A program made the translations under genes and the position numbers. Below, one piece after another: positions 23,372-34,705 of a stretch of DNA of 64,000 bases. Each line of letters begins with the position of its first letter. Position 1 is the first letter of the stretch. The notes beneath the pieces are model-generated. The model was not told the DNA's origin and made no database searches. It saw only the letters and a program-made list of their open reading frames with translations. This DNA is from Plecoglossus altivelis (Eukaryota > Chordata > Actinopteri > Osmeriformes > Plecoglossidae), in NCBI GenBank assembly GCA_036571765.1, contig BROE01000011.1:6322716-6386715 (forward strand), written 5' to 3'.

Positions 23372-24111
23372 ACACACCCACACACAATGTTCTTGCTGAG
23401 ATCGTATCTCTAATGCTGCGTGGCGTACAGGTGAAGTGATATATTATCTTGGAGCTGTGAGATACAGTTGTAATGAAATTTGCTTTTAGAAAAGCAGGTG
23501 GATCTTCACAGTCCTGCGGGAAGATACCTGCTTGCACACGTGTGCCATAATATGGGTGCGCTACAAGAAAAAGGATTCTGTGGTGGAATGATGTGCGGTC
23601 TTAACCTGCAGTGCTACCCAATGTGTTGCTGGATTCTCAGAGACAGGACAAGAACTCTTGTCCTCGGTCACTGCTTGGTGATTTGTTTGATATGAAAGAG
23701 TACAATCCAAATCAATACAGTATGTGCTATTCAGTGAAGACCTTTGTGACAAGCAAATGTGAATGAGTGATTATTAAACTGAGTGACGACTCATGAGTCG
23801 TATCATGTGTTTTCTGAAACACCAGGAACACGCTTAGTTGGCAAACAGGGAGCTGCGGAGACTAGCAGCATTTGACAGAAACGAACGCTCAGAAACAGCT
23901 TCCCTAAAGTACGGTGTTCCCAGTCCCAGTTAGTGCCTATCAGAGGAAAAGCTGCCTGGGCTTTACACAGTGTTCTCTGGTCCCCTATTCTGGCCTTGAT
24001 TAAAATGCCATGGCTCATGGCAATTAATGCTGCGAGGCAACTGACATAATTCAAGGTGAATTAACCTCCAGAAGAGATGAGCAAAGAAGGCCACCCGTTT
24101 AAGCAACAGCC

Positions 24112-24226
24112 CTATTCTACTCTGTTCTGCTCTATTCTGCTATACTCTGCTCTATTTTACTCTGTCCTATTCTACTCTGCTTTATTCTGCTCTGTTCTGC
24201 TATTTTCTGCTCTATTCTGTTCTAGT
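24112..24226 (+). repeat. TCTRTTCTGC minisatellite
   Basis: About eleven imperfect copies of a 10-bp unit, itself two related 5-mers (TCTRT and TCTGC). The tract is pyrimidine-rich and reads as a Leu/Phe/Ser/Tyr open frame that should not be taken as a gene. Confidence 0.93.
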
Positions 24227-25080
24227 CCTGTGGAGGAGGTAACCTGTCTGTGTCGTATATGTAAGGAATGTGAGGAAGCTGGATGCTCTTGGGTAACCAC
24301 AAATGTTGCAACAGTATGCTGGATCTCAAGTAGTGGCAATGAGTAAAAGGAAATTGCTGTGAGCAGAACAACATGCCTACATTTTAATGCATGTGAACAC
24401 ACACCTGTGCATGCACATGAACACCTTCGGATCTCAGCCCAGTAAGAGTGGCAGGTCCCTTGACCCGATGATGCGGTTATTGCAGCAGGACAAGCAGATT
24501 ATGGTGTCCATCACCAAAGCAGGAACGTACACATCCAATCAAGACACAGGCTCTGAGACAAACCTATCTCTTGACCTGTTATTGCTGTTAAACAGCTGTT
24601 CACAAGACTTCAATGGAACATGTGATTCCTGACACACTGGGTAGACTACTGGGGCTGAGGTAACCATTTCTGCACAGTCATGAGAGCCACAAATCAAATA
24701 TGATTTATAATTCATCATGGCTGCCAGTGTCATTCATTATAGTCTAATTACTCTGCACGAGTAATTTGAGCTATAAAAATATATATTAATCAGACTTTTT
24801 AATGTGCAAGGAAGAGAGACAGTATGCTTTAAGCTTGCAAATTGTAAAACTATTCATGAATTATTAAATGACTACAATGAAATGAAAAAAGTGTATTTTC
24901 ACGTGTGAAAACATTGTAGGGAATCACTGTGGTAGGATACTGTACGAATACCTTACAATTGTGTACTTTCGCAAATATAAATTGTAAACAAAAAAAACGC
25001 TAGCAAGCTTAAATTAGACCTGGCTGGATCTCAATTCTTCATTCAGTGAAAGAAAATTCCGATGTCTGTGTTGTGAAGTG

Positions 25081-25160
25081 ATAGGGAGAAAGAGAGATAA
25101 AGAGAGAGAGGTGGGTAGTGTGTGAGAGAGAGGAAGAGGTAGAGGGAGAGGAAAAATAAG
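25081..25160. repeat. GA-rich tract
   Basis: Degenerate (GA)n and AGGGAGAGG units. Confidence 0.8.
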
Positions 25161-26387
25161 TACGGGTGTTTCAATGAAAGAGACGAATTTAAGGACACTT
25201 TTCTTTAGACAATTTCAGCCTTCAGCCTTACACCTTTCCATGATTATATCCCAGGAATCACACTTTGACAACATAAAAGGACACACTGCAATGAAGGACA
25301 AGTACAAGAAAAAAGAGAGAGGTAGTATGTATGTCTGTGTATGTCGGTGAGAACATCCCCTGCCGATTTTTATTTGATCTCGCCTGTATCTAACTCATGG
25401 TCTAAGACCATGGGTTCATGCCAAAGTTGAAAGACGCATCCTGCAGAAGTCTGCTGTACAAGTCTGCTGTTCTTGACCTATAGCTGAACCTTTCCATCCA
25501 AGCAGAAGCTCAAATTTTTGATAAACAGAAGGGGTCACTAGGGCACATTTCTTATGCACATAAAATTCTTTTCACTGCATGCTGCAAATCACGCTTATCG
25601 AAAGCAGAGTTTATAAAAAGAACCCATAGACACGTGATTGCGTTGGTGGACATCCCACTAGGGTAAATATTGAAAAAATGCTTGGGCTTAAACTTGCTTA
25701 GGTTAGATCCATGTAAAAAAGATATTACCGTAGGATAAGAAAATAATTGCTTTTTCTTATAAAGGGATGATTCTGTACTGTAAACAAATCGAAGACAGCG
25801 TGTTGTGTTGGCCTGTTGTAGGTGGGTGTTATTTGGTGCTTTGGCAGTTGATAAAAGTATCAGAGGACACGAGGGAGGCATCTAAGACTAAGTTTGCATC
25901 GTTCTACATATTCAACCAGTCGACATGGCTCTCATTCATTATTATGCACTGTCCATATAGCCCTGCAAAGCATGTACAATGTGGTGCAGTTGTTCTACAA
26001 GAGTTGATCATGTGATCATTGACATGACACCTATTGTTACTGGTGGAAGTTGCTTCTCAGATGCCTGGATCTATTAGTGCCGGAGACAGAAACTTGTGGC
26101 CTAAAGATGACATCTAATTTGGCTAAAAGCTTTATTGGCTTCTCCATGACTCCTTTCTCATCCAATAACTCCATTGTGAGCTCCCACACGCACTACTGCA
26201 GAACACAGTTTGGGCTAATTGGACACCCATACCATCTTTGAGCCCAAATAAGATTAATGGAGTGGCCACATTTCTGTATTGGCCTGCACTATATTCAATA
26301 CTTATTTTAGAAAAGGTAAAGAACCCTTCAGGAGACTTCCTGCTTGATGAACCGAAGCCAAACATGGAATTCCATGAAACAATGCAG

Positions 26388-26493
26388 GACTGGTGGTGTT
26401 AAAACTGGTGGTGTAAAACTGGAGAAGATGCTGCTTCACTGTAGTAGCAATCACTGTAGTAGCACTTTTGAGCTTCACTTCACTGTAGTAGCA
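26388..26493 (+). repeat. two short-unit repeats before kcnk9 exon 2
   Basis: Two copies of ACTGGTGGTGT are followed by three copies of CACTGTAGTAGCA (26437, 26452, 26481). They end 90 bp before the kcnk9 exon 2 acceptor. Confidence 0.85.
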
Positions 26494-26582
26494 GTGCTGA
26501 TGCTATCTGTAGGCAGATTGTTATTAGGCAGCTTTATTTACGTCTTCTATGCCGTTGACCTGTGGCTTTGGTTTATTCACAG

Positions 26583-27478
26583 GTTATGGCCATGCAGCAC
26601 CAGGAACCGACGCAGGAAAGGCCTTCTGCATGTTCTATGCCGTCCTGGGCATCCCACTGACCCTGGTGATGTTCCAGAGCCTAGGAGAAAGGATGAACAC
26701 TTTTGTAAAGTACCTTCTGAAGCGCATCAAGAAGTGCTGCGGCATGCGCATCACCGACGTGTCCATGGAAAACATGGTGACCGTGGGCTTCTTCTCCTGC
26801 ATCGGCACCCTGTGCATAGGGGCGGCTGCCTTCTCCCACTATGAGGACTGGAGCTTCTTTCAGTCCTACTACTATTGCTTCATCACATTAACTACTATAG
26901 GCTTTGGGGACTTTGTGGCGCTGCAGAAGAACCGGGCCCTGCAGAGAAAGCCCCTGTATGTGGCCTTCAGCTTCATGTACATTCTGGTGGGTCTGACAGT
27001 GATAGGGGCCTTTCTCAATTTGGTAGTGCTGCGCTTCCTGACCATGAACAGTGAGGACGAGCGGCGGGATGCAGAGGAGCGGGCCTCGTTGGCGGGCAAC
27101 AGGAACAGCATGATCATCCACGTGCAGGAGGAGTCGCTGCAGCGCGGCCGGAGGCGGAGAGAGCAGCAGCAGTACCGGTCAGAGGTGACCGACCTGCAGT
27201 CCGTGTGCTCCTGCATGCATTACCACTCCCATGAGTTTGGCAGCTCCAGGGGAGGAGGGGCACTGGGGGGAATGGGCGGAGACTTCTCCCACCAGAACTC
27301 GTTTGTCTCACAGCTGAACCCCCATCAGTACTTTCATTCGGTCTCTTATAGGATCGAGGAGATCTCTCCCAGCACCTTGAAAAACTGCTTCTTTCCTTCA
27401 CCAATCAGTTCTGTGTCACCAGGCATCCACAGCTTCACAGACAATCACCGACTCATGAAGAGAAGGAAATCTATCTAA
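26583..27478 (+). CDS. kcnk9: kcnk9 coding exon 2 (TASK-3 channel, pore to C-terminus)
   Basis: Encodes residue 95 to the end of the 392-residue channel (human 374). Acceptor TTTATTCACAG. First filter Gly95-Tyr-Gly-His98; His98 is the known extracellular pH sensor. TM2 and TM3 follow, then the second filter TTIGFGDF (Gly201-Phe-Gly-Asp-Phe205; human has Tyr at 205). TM4 is YILVGLTVIGAFLNLVVL with Gly236 intact, the residue changed in Birk-Barel syndrome. VLRFLT at the end of TM4 is the known anaesthetic/G-protein response element. The cytoplasmic tail keeps SPSTLKN and ends KRRKSI, matching the RRxSx C-terminal 14-3-3 signal needed for surface export. Relative to human it has an added Gly/His-rich stretch around HEFGSSRGGGALGGMGGD. 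Joined exons keep frame exactly (283 + 896 nt). Confidence 0.97.
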
Positions 27479-28740
27479 ATCAGTAGACAAGAAAGCTTTC
27501 CTTTTTATACAGCAAGTCAAATGCATCTCTATTGCTGCTCCTAACCAAATCAAATTTTTTAGCAGATTTCCTTATCGGTTGACACAAAAAAATATTCAAA
27601 GGATTAACGGGGAGGAGGCCAAGATTATTTGACATAACACCAAACTTAGACAAGAATTGTGTTATATTGGGCAGGATTCAAAGCATGATGCATGGATATT
27701 TATTTTTTCAGCAGACAGGGCCATTTCAGAATTACAAAACAAAAACCATCAGGACATAAAATCCTTACTTATTGCGGACAAATATTATATATTGACCTTG
27801 GTAACATACCATATGATGCACACTGGACATTTTGGGGATATTTGTCAAGGGATATGCCTGCTTCACCTTAACTTGAAATGATTGAAATGTTGTAATTTTC
27901 CATTGCCTCAATGCAGACAAAGAATTTGAAATGACCTAAAAGCATCAGGTATCATTTTCTATAAGCAATTATATCTAGAAAAATAACTGATCACAAAACG
28001 TCATGCCTAAATATTGTTGCTAAAATTAGCATGTGCATTTGTGTGCCATGGTTACTTTGTCATTATTTGTATTTATTTTTCAAAACAAAATTCGAAGTAA
28101 ATTTCCAAATATTGTGTATGTCTTTTGAAGTTGAGATTGAGCAAAAATGAAGGCAGCAGATGGGGTCAGAGAGGTCATTCAGTTAGGGAAGTATGGATAA
28201 GTGCATGTATTATAGATATACATACTAAAATGCATCTTGACGAATGAGGAAAATATCATCCTGGGAATAAATGACTTTGAATAGTTTTGCTAGCAAGAAA
28301 TACCAAGAATTGTTCAAAAAAACATAACATTGTGCCACATCGAAAGTGATTCCAGCATTTGTTGTGCTAGTTGTGTTTCTATGCTTTACACATGTGCTTT
28401 ACACATGTACTTTACACATGTTCATTTCGTTGTAAAATAGTCTTTTCTCTCAGGTTTGAATGAAAAGCCTTTCTGGTTTCCTCCCAAAATCAAATTACTT
28501 AAAGAAATCCAGAAATGCGAATACATCTGCCAAACTAAACATGATACATATCAAGTTTTATTTTGAAGTTGTTCTCATTTTCCAAGAGAAGGTCCTTAAG
28601 ATGCATCATCTTATTACATGAAGTTGTTGAAACTTGTTCGGTGTGGCTGTTTGGTCTCAGAGCACAGGCAGTTAATAATACACAGCAGCTCTACAACAAG
28701 GAAACAATAAGGAAGCCATCAAAAACCAGTGGCAATAAAG
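27479..28740 (+). other. kcnk9: kcnk9 3' untranslated region (extent inferred)
   Basis: AT-rich DNA after the stop with AATAAA at 28266-28271 and 28734-28739. Which is used cannot be told. The three copies of a 13-bp unit at 28382-28420 lie inside. Confidence 0.4.
28382..28420 (+). repeat. 13-bp unit, three tandem copies
   Basis: TGCTTTACACATG twice, then TACTTTACACATG. Confidence 0.93.
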
Positions 28741-31700
28741 CACGTCATTGTGTGTGACAGGCTAGTGTAATGACATGAAACAATAGTTTAGATACCCGTC
28801 TCCAGAAAGTAGAGTATACATTTTGCTCTGTGATAAGGTGAACACAATAATAATTGTCATTCAGTTTGAAACAACGTTTTCTTTGTGAGCGAGCACTGGG
28901 TTACCGGTTACCATTTCATCAAGCAAAATCGAAAATTATTCCACCAATCATTTTTCATGACCTCTTATAATACAGTTCCTGCAGTGGTTGTATTTCTCAG
29001 TTACCGTACATATCAGAGAAACAGAACAATCGAATGGATCCAAGACAGCAAGGGAACATCCCATCGTAAGCAATGTCACGCTCTCCTGTTTCAGCCCCTG
29101 CAGCCATGTCATAGCATTTATGGAAAATATGTAAATTGTGTAAATACTTATAGAAATTGATATGAATATATTGTACAGTATATTCATAAAATCCTTTGGA
29201 ATAAACAATGCCTTTCCACAGCTCAGATGCGTAAGCATTTTTACACATTTTAGCATAATGTGCCTTCGAAAAGAACACGTAGATGTTATGATATTAGGCA
29301 CATTTTACAAGCCTGGTTTCAGATCTATTCTGTATGTACTTGAGCCATGAATAGCTAGCCGTGCAGTAGATATTTTTGGAACAAGTGCAAACATGACATG
29401 GTCTAGGCTTTTAATATTTTCAATACCTAAACCTATCAAACAACCATCTTGAATTTCTTCTACAGCGCAAATGATACACGTTAAAACCAAAGCAGAACTT
29501 CACTTTCAGCCCACCCCATTACCCACCAGTTTTAGAGTACAATGTTTGATAGTGTTCATTGTGAAATAACTGCTCCTGGCACACCCATTGATAACAACTG
29601 AACTCTCTGGTAGTCATTCGTAACACAACAGATGAAGTCCCAGTACTCCTGTCCTGAATTCTGCTTTCTGTAATACTTGCTTTTGAATGAAATATTTACC
29701 AGCATATCAATGGCTGATTATACCACTGAGGTAGCCATCTAACAGTATAATCAAGTGAGTTTATTGCACTTGAACAAGAAGCTATACAGTCTAAATATAT
29801 AAGCCACACCTGGGGGGAATGTATGAGCCATATTTGGAGTTCCATAAAACAAACAAATCCACTCTATGCTGCTCCCCATGAGCTGCAGGTCAAATTATGT
29901 CATATCGCCATGGCAGCATTCAGCTACAGGAAAGGTTTCTTCTTAAACGACAGATGCCATTTAGAAATGTGTGTTGAATGATTCTATGTGACAGCCATGT
30001 TACAAGGACACTATATTATAAACAATATATGGTATTTCTATTTATTTTCTCGCCTCCAACACAATGTTTAGGATTGTCCACTTTTAACCTTCATGTGTCC
30101 AGCCATACTGTACACTTGGCATTTGATCTCCATGCTTTACGACAGGCAACGGTACTTGTATGAAGTGGGGTGTGGGTCTACATGGCAGTTATTAGTCTCA
30201 ATATGTTTCTCATTTGGACTTGACATGTTTAGCAGACAGCTCCATGTGTTGTCTCCATCAACAGTCAGTGCCATGCTTTCCTATAACAGGGACAAAGAGA
30301 CACAAATTGCACTACTATCAGAGTCACACAAACTATCAGTATGTTTGTATGAATTAATTTCCTTGTTCTACAACTTTTTTTTCAGTTATTCTTCTTTGTA
30401 ATAGAAGGTTCTGCAACATTTTACATTAATGTTTCATTAACTACCATGTGATGACATGGCAGTACCTGAAGTAACAACATTGTAGGTGCATATGAATTAG
30501 TAAGTGATTAAATGGTGTTAGTTAGGGGTACAAAAAGTGTTAGGGGTGTGAGTCAATACTTAATCTGAGAAGCCACCGTATGGGTGAGGGGGTGTAAGTG
30601 ATAAGTAGATGTTGTAAATGGGCAGTTGAAGGTTGTTTTACCCAAACAAAATCAATATAAACACCCACTTACCCTTGGAAAGCAGAATAAGCTGTATCGC
30701 TAAACCATAATGATCATAGGCTTCCCTCTGCAACTTTCCTTTGTGACCCAAGGCATGATCTAATTGTTGCATGGTAGTTTATTAAACCTTATGGTAAAGT
30801 GTTGCAGAAGGTTCTTAGGTCACATGAACAAATTACGTGTACAATATTCCGTTGAAAGCTTGGAAATATTCGTATCTTATCTTATATTATGATAGTTCAA
30901 TGGACATTTTGAACCAAAAGCTATTTTATGCCATGGTTTGGTTCATGACTCCTGATGTCAATACATTCAGAGGTATGGGTTCTCTCTTTTCAATAAATGG
31001 GATAGAGATCCTTGTGAAGAGAGTATATTACCATTTACGTTTGTATGTTTTCATTTGTGTGTGCATGATTTGGTGTGGATGACTTCCTAGGTCACATGAC
31101 CTGGGTGAAGCCATGACACACTTGAATAAACTACAAGCGTCTTTCTGACATGCCCCAAATCCTCTCTGCCTTCTGACTCAAGTTTGTGTTTGGGCTCACA
31201 CTAAATTAAGTATCACTTCTGGGCACGTTGTGGCATACCTTATACAGTCGGCTACTCATGCCTTAGCATACTTTGAAGACAACATTTGAAATACTGATGA
31301 ACTTCACATAGTCAAATCAATCAATTTAAATGTATATACAAGCTTTAGTTTAAACAATCAGTATGGGTGATTCGACGAATATGTATAAACTTTGAGATCT
31401 AGCTTACTTTTATGATTCGATACATTTGCGTAACATGTGCCAGTTTGTCTCAAATGCTATATATTTTTCTACAGTATGTCGACATTATAAAGTCTGGAAT
31501 ATGCTAATGGATATCATGGTAAATTAACCGTTTTTTAGAACATGTTTGGCAAAGACAATCTGAAGAAGGGACATTGCTAGCTTGGAGGTAGAAACCTCAA
31601 AAGATACAATACATCTGATTGGTACAAAGGAGTCAGAAAATCCACTTATTTTGCAGATACTTAAGACTTTTAAGAGCAGAGAAGTGTCTATCCATCCATG

Positions 31701-31878
31701 TCCATCAAACATTTCCCAGAACATTAACTATGATGACATCGAGTTGCAAAAATAAATTATGTGACTAAGATGCCACAGGAAGATACATTGTGATGTAAAG
31801 GAAAGTGGCAGAAAAGCATTGAGAAATTCACCCTGCACGAATACCAAATTTAGAATCAAGCTTGCTAAGTAGAAGTTT

Positions 31879-31987
31879 CCTAAGCTTGGTGTGAAATATT
31901 AATGTAGTGACAGAGCTACCATATTGCACAAAGACAGAAAGAGAGAAATAAGCTGCAAAGCAGATGTCTCTAAGCTTGGTGTGAAAT
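31879..31987 (+). repeat. 18-bp direct repeat about 90 bp apart
   Basis: CTAAGCTTGGTGTGAAAT occurs at 31880 and again at 31970, each followed by an AT-rich ATG-containing stretch. Confidence 0.8.
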
Positions 31988-33842
31988 GCAAATGAGCCCT
32001 GCTGACAGGTTGCAGTCTCACATTGACTGGGCACATATCAGACCATGACACATAGACATTTCCTGAAAATTACTTTATGTTATAATGTTCGTGTATATGT
32101 GAAAATAAGATGTGCCTGCGTAAGATTTGATCAATACAGTAGAATGTACGCAATATTTATTTGCATCGTGCATGCATGTTCATTAATCAAAGAAGGAGTT
32201 GGCATGATCAACATCAACGTCATATAGGCTAAGTCATCATGAACTATTTTTGAAAGCTGTGGTTTGTTTGCGGTTCATCTCAGGAAACTTTACCCGAATT
32301 ACTGATCTGCGTACACTGTCCGTGAGCATGTGTATGTGTGGAGGGGGACAGAAAAATGTTGCAGTGGCGCATTTTTGCTGGCATCTCAGCCGAATCTTCT
32401 TGTGGATGTTCTGCAGTAGGTGGGGGAGCATCAGCATGGAATCCTTATTTATCCCTTCCCACACCTCAGTAATTATACTGTCAGGCTTGGACGTCAGGCA
32501 CGGAGGAAGGCGACACAATAAGAACAGTGGTGGAGGGGCGTTGAAGCCCTCTCCCAGCATTAAGCCTGTAATTTCACCACATCTCAAATGATCATGTAAG
32601 CAGAGCCAAGTTGGGTCTGCTGGAGAACTCCTTTTTTCTTCTTCTTCTCAGCCCCCATAGCAGTGATAAGAAAGATCGGCTAAATAGGCAGGTGTTAGTG
32701 TGTCTTTTGAAGCCAGGCTTGAGAACGAAGGAGTGTAACATTCTTTTGAGAGGTTACTGCAGATATCGTTTGACAGCTCTAAATGGATGCTGTTTGACAA
32801 ATGGGAGGGCAGTCTGGGAGTGAAAACTGTCAAGGAAAAATACAGTTATGAAAACCTGAAAAATCTGATTATTTCAATACAAAGTGAAAATAAATGAGTG
32901 AAGTAAAGCTATGACAAGCAACTGTAACTTAGACCAATTTGAAGAGAAAGCCTTCAGGCTTTGTAAATGTCAGTCTCGTTTCAAATGCCCAGACTACAAC
33001 TCACACATACAGTGGTTATAGGCTGTTGCACTGAAGACATGATTACAGTCAGTCAGTTCTTTCAAAACACAGTGTATTAGTACTAAGCACACCGCATTCA
33101 TTCTTTGCCATTATCCATCAGATTGTACAACGCAACAGAAGATATAGCAAGCTCAGAGAAATCTAAAATGTATGCCAGACTAGAGGCTGAAATATACTAT
33201 ACAGCTAGGTCTAGTTGAGAATGATGATGTGGCTTTTACAATGAAAGAAATATGATTCATGCCGGCCACTTACATCTAACAATATTACCAGAGGCAAGGA
33301 GCAGGACATCTCTGCATCTGATACCTCCCCCATATGTTTGAAGAGAGGGACATGAATCCTAAGAAGGGAAACGAGTCCAACATTTTACACAGCAGTGATC
33401 CCAGCTTACCTAACTAGGTAACAGTCAACAAAGTGAACGAAACAGTATCTTGAACAAAAACAATAACACAGAAGGATATAGTCCAAATAGATAGTTACAG
33501 TTGCCTTTGGTTGGAAACAGATTACAAATACAAAATCAGGCTTAAGGAAGGACAGTCAACCCTGGGAAATCTATTTCAAAGGGTTCTTGTTTTCTTCTCC
33601 TTTCATATCTGTGTCTGGCAAATTTGGAAACCTGTGGAGTGGTTATTCCTGTTAAAAAACCTGTGAAAAACGATTTGTATTCGCACAAATCAACAGATTT
33701 GAACATATACCATTTTGACATAGATGCTGATCCTTTAGCCCATTCACCAAAAGAAACTTCTGCCTTCTACTGTCTTATTGATCAGAGCAACACAACTTTC
33801 ATGAGAGCACATTGGCCAGCTGGAAACGAAGGTGGACTCAGA

Positions 33843-33855
33843 CGCCATCTAGTGG
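33843..33855 (-). promoter_or_regulatory. CTCF-like motif
   Basis: On the - strand this reads CCACTAGATGGCG, matching the CTCF core CCANNAGRKGGC. Motif match only. Confidence 0.45.
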
Positions 33856-33959
33856 AACTCATGAAACGATCCCTATCAGACCAATTTGGTCATTTCAACA
33901 AAACCACCTTTGCGCCATTGCTCCATGGTAAAACAGTACTTTAGAATCACAACAAACAA

Positions 33960-34040
33960 ATGGCAGGTAGCTGAGTGACCGCGTGCACTCCAGCTGCTTC
34001 TGAGTTGGATTCGAGCTCATTATAGATCGCCCTGCTGCAC
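33960..34040 (+). mobile_element. possible tRNA-derived SINE head
   Basis: TAGCTGAGTGACCG resembles a Pol III A box (TRGCNNAGYNGG). GGATTCGAGCTC about 40 bp later resembles a B box (GGTTCGANTCC) with one extra base. No tail repeat or target-site duplication was recognised. Confidence 0.25.
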
Positions 34041-34705
34041 ACTGACCCTAATCTCCTTAATTACCTTAGTGAGGAAGCTAAAACCAACCCCATACTGCCC
34101 TGTCATTATCACCTGCCAAATGGTTCTGACAGCAGGCAGGGATAGGCACAGGGACAACAACACTCTTCTGTCCTGGCGGAAAGATGATTCGGCAAAAAAA
34201 CAAGCATGAAATATTAGCTAAACCTGTGAGTATATATCATATTTACCCAGCTTCCTGTTAGAGAGTGTGTAGTCTGTCTTTCTGGTGGCAGTAGGATGAA
34301 CAGCAAGATGCTGATTAGACTGAGGAAGCAGTGGTAGTGTCAACTTGCTGGCTTTTCACAATATTACTAGAATGTGCTAGAATGCTAACTGTAGAAAAGG
34401 CATAATGGCTGATTCATGGGTCCAGATAGAGGGTCACCTACAGTTCAATGTTAAATCCAGATAGCTAAGTATATGTCCTGTTGGATAAATGATTAGTATA
34501 ATGTTACATATAACTCAGTTTTTATGACTTGTTTGAATTGACTGAATGGTTTATGGTTGTATAAACATGTATTTTATAGGCCTTTGGCACATCATCTGCA
34601 TCTGTCTGTGCGGTAGGGTTAGGGCTATTTATTGTCATTTCAGTCTAATGTCTTTTCAGTGGGGACCATGGTGATCCTTTGATGAGTGATGTCTCTTTTG
34701 TTCAG

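Larger units (their letters stand above)
16681..26582 (+). other. kcnk9: kcnk9 intron 1 (9.9 kb)
   Basis: GT-AG intron at the position conserved in K2P TASK genes, between the pore helix and the GYG filter. It contains several simple repeats (GA, GGT, C20, pentanucleotide, GT), listed separately, and no exon that I can support. Confidence 0.93.
28741..34680. other. AT-rich intergenic DNA
   Basis: Only short AT-rich open frames without splice or codon support. Two longer frames overlap each other on opposite strands at 32237-32591 and look accidental. If the coding exon at 34706 has upstream exons, they should lie here, but I could not find them. Confidence 0.5.

Noticed and set aside
24077..24346. 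+ strand open frame of Leu/Phe/Ser/Tyr repeats
   Set aside because: Translation of the TCTRTTCTGC minisatellite; not a membrane protein gene.
26872..27404. - strand open frames antisense to kcnk9 exon 2
   Set aside because: Shadow frames of the real channel exon.
32237..32591. Two opposite-strand open frames of about 115 codons each
   Set aside because: They cover the same DNA, lack splice or codon support and resemble no family I know; chance openness is likeliest.
33624..33944. + strand open frame of 106 codons upstream of the unidentified exon
   Set aside because: AT-rich with no convincing acceptor or donor in phase with 34706; it contains a CTCF-like motif instead. Could be revisited if transcripts exist.
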